The notes under the pieces were generated by a model. That model ran no database searches and was not told where the DNA came from. It was given only the letters and a program-made list of their open reading frames with translations. Shown in pieces: positions 33,157 through 34,657 of a DNA stretch of 34,657 nt. Positions within the stretch are counted from its first letter, which is position 1. The number at the start of each line of letters is the position of its first letter. Source of the stretch: Bacteroidaceae bacterium (lineage in GTDB: Bacteria > Bacteroidota > Bacteroidia > Bacteroidales > Bacteroidaceae); contig JAFZVW010000026.1 in the NCBI GenBank assembly GCA_017617635.1, positions 1 through 34,657 on the forward strand, written 5' to 3'. The position numbers were made by a program, and so were the translations under genes.

Positions 33157-33789
33157 ATGAAACTGTTTTCTGATGAGAATAAGGCAGCATTCTCTAGTCC
33201 GCTTAATCTAAACAACCCCGTTACCGTTCAGGTATTGGGTATATGTTCAGCACTGGCAGTAACCAGCCAGCTCAAGCCGGCAATCATCATGGGTCTGAGC
33301 GTGACAGTGATTACTGCTATGGCAAATCTGGTGATTTCGCTGTTGCGCAAGACTATACCAAATCGCATACGTATTATCGTCCAGCTTGTTGTCGTGGCTG
33401 CTCTGGTGACAATCGTCAGCCAGCTGCTCAAGGCATTTGTGTATGACGTAAGCGTACAGCTCAGTGTATATGTCGGCTTGATTATTACCAATTGTATCCT
33501 GATGGGACGTCTGGAGGCATTTGCCATGCAGAACGGTCCGTGGGCTTCTACCCTGGACGGCATAGGCAATGGTCTGGGATATGCCTGGGTACTGGTTGCC
33601 GTAGGTTTCGTGCGCGAGCTTTTCGGTTCAGGCAAGCTGTTCGACTTTCAGGTTATTCCTGACAGCTGGTATGCTGCCAACGGTGGCTGGTATATGAACA
33701 ACGGCATGATGGTAATGCCTGCAATGTCATTGATAATCGTAGGTTGTGTAATCTGGGCACATCGCTCATTAAACAAGGAGGAAAAGTAA
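33157..33789 (+). CDS. nqrD: Na+-NQR subunit D
   Basis: This 210-aa six-helix membrane subunit is homologous to NqrE and to RnfA/RnfE. The marks are [31 protein letters not shown] and [17 protein letters not shown]. With NqrE it forms an antiparallel pair that holds an iron site in known structures; the Cys in GICSALA is the expected ligand. Confidence 0.97.
   Translation: MKLFSDENKAAFSSPLNLNNPVTVQVLGICSALAVTSQLKPAIIMGLSVTVITAMANLVISLLRKTIPNRIRIIVQLVVVAALVTIVSQLLKAFVYDVSVQLSVYVGLIITNCILMGRLEAFAMQNGPWASTLDGIGNGLGYAWVLVAVGFVRELFGSGKLFDFQVIPDSWYAANGGWYMNNGMMVMPAMSLIIVGCVIWAHRSLNKEEK
33776..33781 (+). promoter_or_regulatory. Shine-Dalgarno AGGAGG for nqrE
   Basis: AGGAGG falls within the last codons of nqrD, 9 nt before the nqrE ATG. 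Confidence 0.85.
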
Positions 33790-33790
33790 T

Positions 33791-34417
33791 ATGGGACATA
33801 TGCTTGAATTATTTGTCCGCTCTATTTTCGTGGACAACATGATCTTTGCCTTCTTCCTGGGTATGTGCTCGTATCTGGCAGTATCCAAGAACGTAAAGAC
33901 TGCACTGGGTCTGGGTGTTGCAGTAACATTTGTGTTACTCGTTACAGTACCTGTCGACTATCTCCTGCAGACCAAGGTCCTGGGACCTGACTGTGTAGTG
34001 GAGGGCGTTGACCTCAGTTTCCTCGCGTTCATCCTGTTTATCGCAGTTATTGCCGGTATGGTTCAGCTGGTTGAGATGATTGTCGAGCGCTTCAGCCCCT
34101 CGCTGTACGCATCACTTGGTATCTTCCTGCCGCTTATTGCCGTAAACTGCGCTATCATGGGTGCATCGCTGTTCATGCAGCAGCGCATAGGTATGGAGGA
34201 GACAAACGTCCAGTATATCGGTGGTATAGGTGACTGTGTTGCCTATGCATTGGGTAGTGGAATAGGCTGGTTGCTGGCTATCGTAGGCCTTGCGGCTATT
34301 CGCGAGAAGATGGCATATACCGATGTTCCCAAGCCACTTCAGGGACTTGGCATTACATTTATCACAGTAGGCCTCATGGCTATGGCCTTCATGTGTTTTT
34401 CAGGTCTTAACATCTAA
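33791..34417 (+). CDS. nqrE: Na+-NQR subunit E
   Basis: This 208-aa six-helix membrane subunit pairs with NqrD. The motifs are [20 protein letters not shown] with the expected iron-binding Cys, [15 protein letters not shown] and [25 protein letters not shown]. The start follows the nqrD stop by 1 nt. Confidence 0.97.
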   Translation: MGHMLELFVRSIFVDNMIFAFFLGMCSYLAVSKNVKTALGLGVAVTFVLLVTVPVDYLLQTKVLGPDCVVEGVDLSFLAFILFIAVIAGMVQLVEMIVERFSPSLYASLGIFLPLIAVNCAIMGASLFMQQRIGMEETNVQYIGGIGDCVAYALGSGIGWLLAIVGLAAIREKMAYTDVPKPLQGLGITFITVGLMAMAFMCFSGLNI

Positions 34418-34421
34418 AAGT

Positions 34422-34427
34422 AGGAGG
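34422..34427 (+). promoter_or_regulatory. Shine-Dalgarno AGGAGG for nqrF
   Basis: AGGAGG lies 8 nt before the nqrF ATG. Confidence 0.85.
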
Positions 34428-34435
34428 AATATACA

Positions 34436-34657
34436 ATGGATATGAATTTGATTTTAGCGAGCATTGGCGTATTCCTGGTTATCATCCTTGTGCTGGTAGC
34501 CATCCTGCTCGTAGCTAAAGCTTATTTGTCACCCAGTGGCAATGTGAATATTACAATTAACGGAAAAGACACACTTTCTGTCGGTCAGGGCAGCTCTTTG
34601 CTGAGTACACTTTCTCAGGAGGGTATCTTCCTGCCCAGTGCCTGTGGTGGTAAGGGC
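34436..34657 (+). CDS. nqrF: Na+-NQR subunit F, 5' part only
   Basis: The first 74 codons are present and the gene continues past the window. The N-terminal membrane helix (about 5-27) is followed by the start of a ferredoxin-like domain (VNITINGKDTLSVGQGSSLL), reaching the first [2Fe-2S] cysteine in PSACGGKG. The full subunit oxidises NADH through FAD and a [2Fe-2S] cluster and is the electron entry point of the complex. Confidence 0.95.
   Translation, partial: MDMNLILASIGVFLVIILVLVAILLVAKAYLSPSGNVNITINGKDTLSVGQGSSLLSTLSQEGIFLPSACGGKG

Overview
The window looks like a chromosomal segment of a Bacteroidales bacterium, most likely a Prevotellaceae or close relative. The evidence is a gldE-type CNNM protein beside ssb, a complete-looking Na+-NQR operon, TamB, AguA/AguB, a YRIP/Asp-box sialidase with a Bacteroidales-style C-terminal tail, and repeated TAnnTTTG promoter boxes with TTG/TTTG 19-20 nt upstream. 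No rRNA, tRNA, CRISPR array, transposase or phage gene was seen. The family assignments come from recognised motifs; no database search was run.

Layout. 1-118: a 22-bp tandem repeat abutting a TIGR02757-like gene (minus). 971-2663: ssb and gldE. 2664-3080: a gene-free stretch with short repeats in inverted orientation and a well-formed promoter. 3081-6453: an accessory-looking stretch with a large secreted Ig-like protein, an AT-rich four-helix-bundle (23S intervening-sequence-type) gene bracketed by hairpin-bearing repeats, and a 69-aa protein of unknown function. 6468-10744 (minus): nth, then pgk with its own promoter, followed by a lipoprotein and a TPR protein that overlap or abut. 10843-12444: guaA, ending in a 17-bp bidirectional hairpin shared with the convergent 12487-19216 cluster.

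12487-19216 (minus): a formate/nitrite-type channel, a YbaK/ProX-type deacylase, a PD-(D/E)XK nuclease and a 1561-aa secreted enzyme that joins a GH123/DUF4091-like half to a GH33 sialidase half. 19335-20949: a FabK-like flavoprotein overlapping an alpha/beta hydrolase. 21024-22882 (minus): aguA and aguB, overlapping by 4 bp, which convert agmatine to putrescine. 22978-24571: a Nif3-like protein and a coiled-coil zinc-ribbon protein. 24599-29822 (minus): tamB followed by mntP. 29938-34657: nqrABCDE and the first 74 codons of nqrF, encoding the Na+-pumping NADH:quinone reductase, with unusually strong Shine-Dalgarno sequences.

Most of the window is core metabolism and envelope function. The parts most worth following are the hairpin-repeat/four-helix-bundle locus (5613-6240), the GH123-GH33 fusion, the hairpin-bearing in-frame insertion in guaA, and the Shine-Dalgarno-rich nqr operon.
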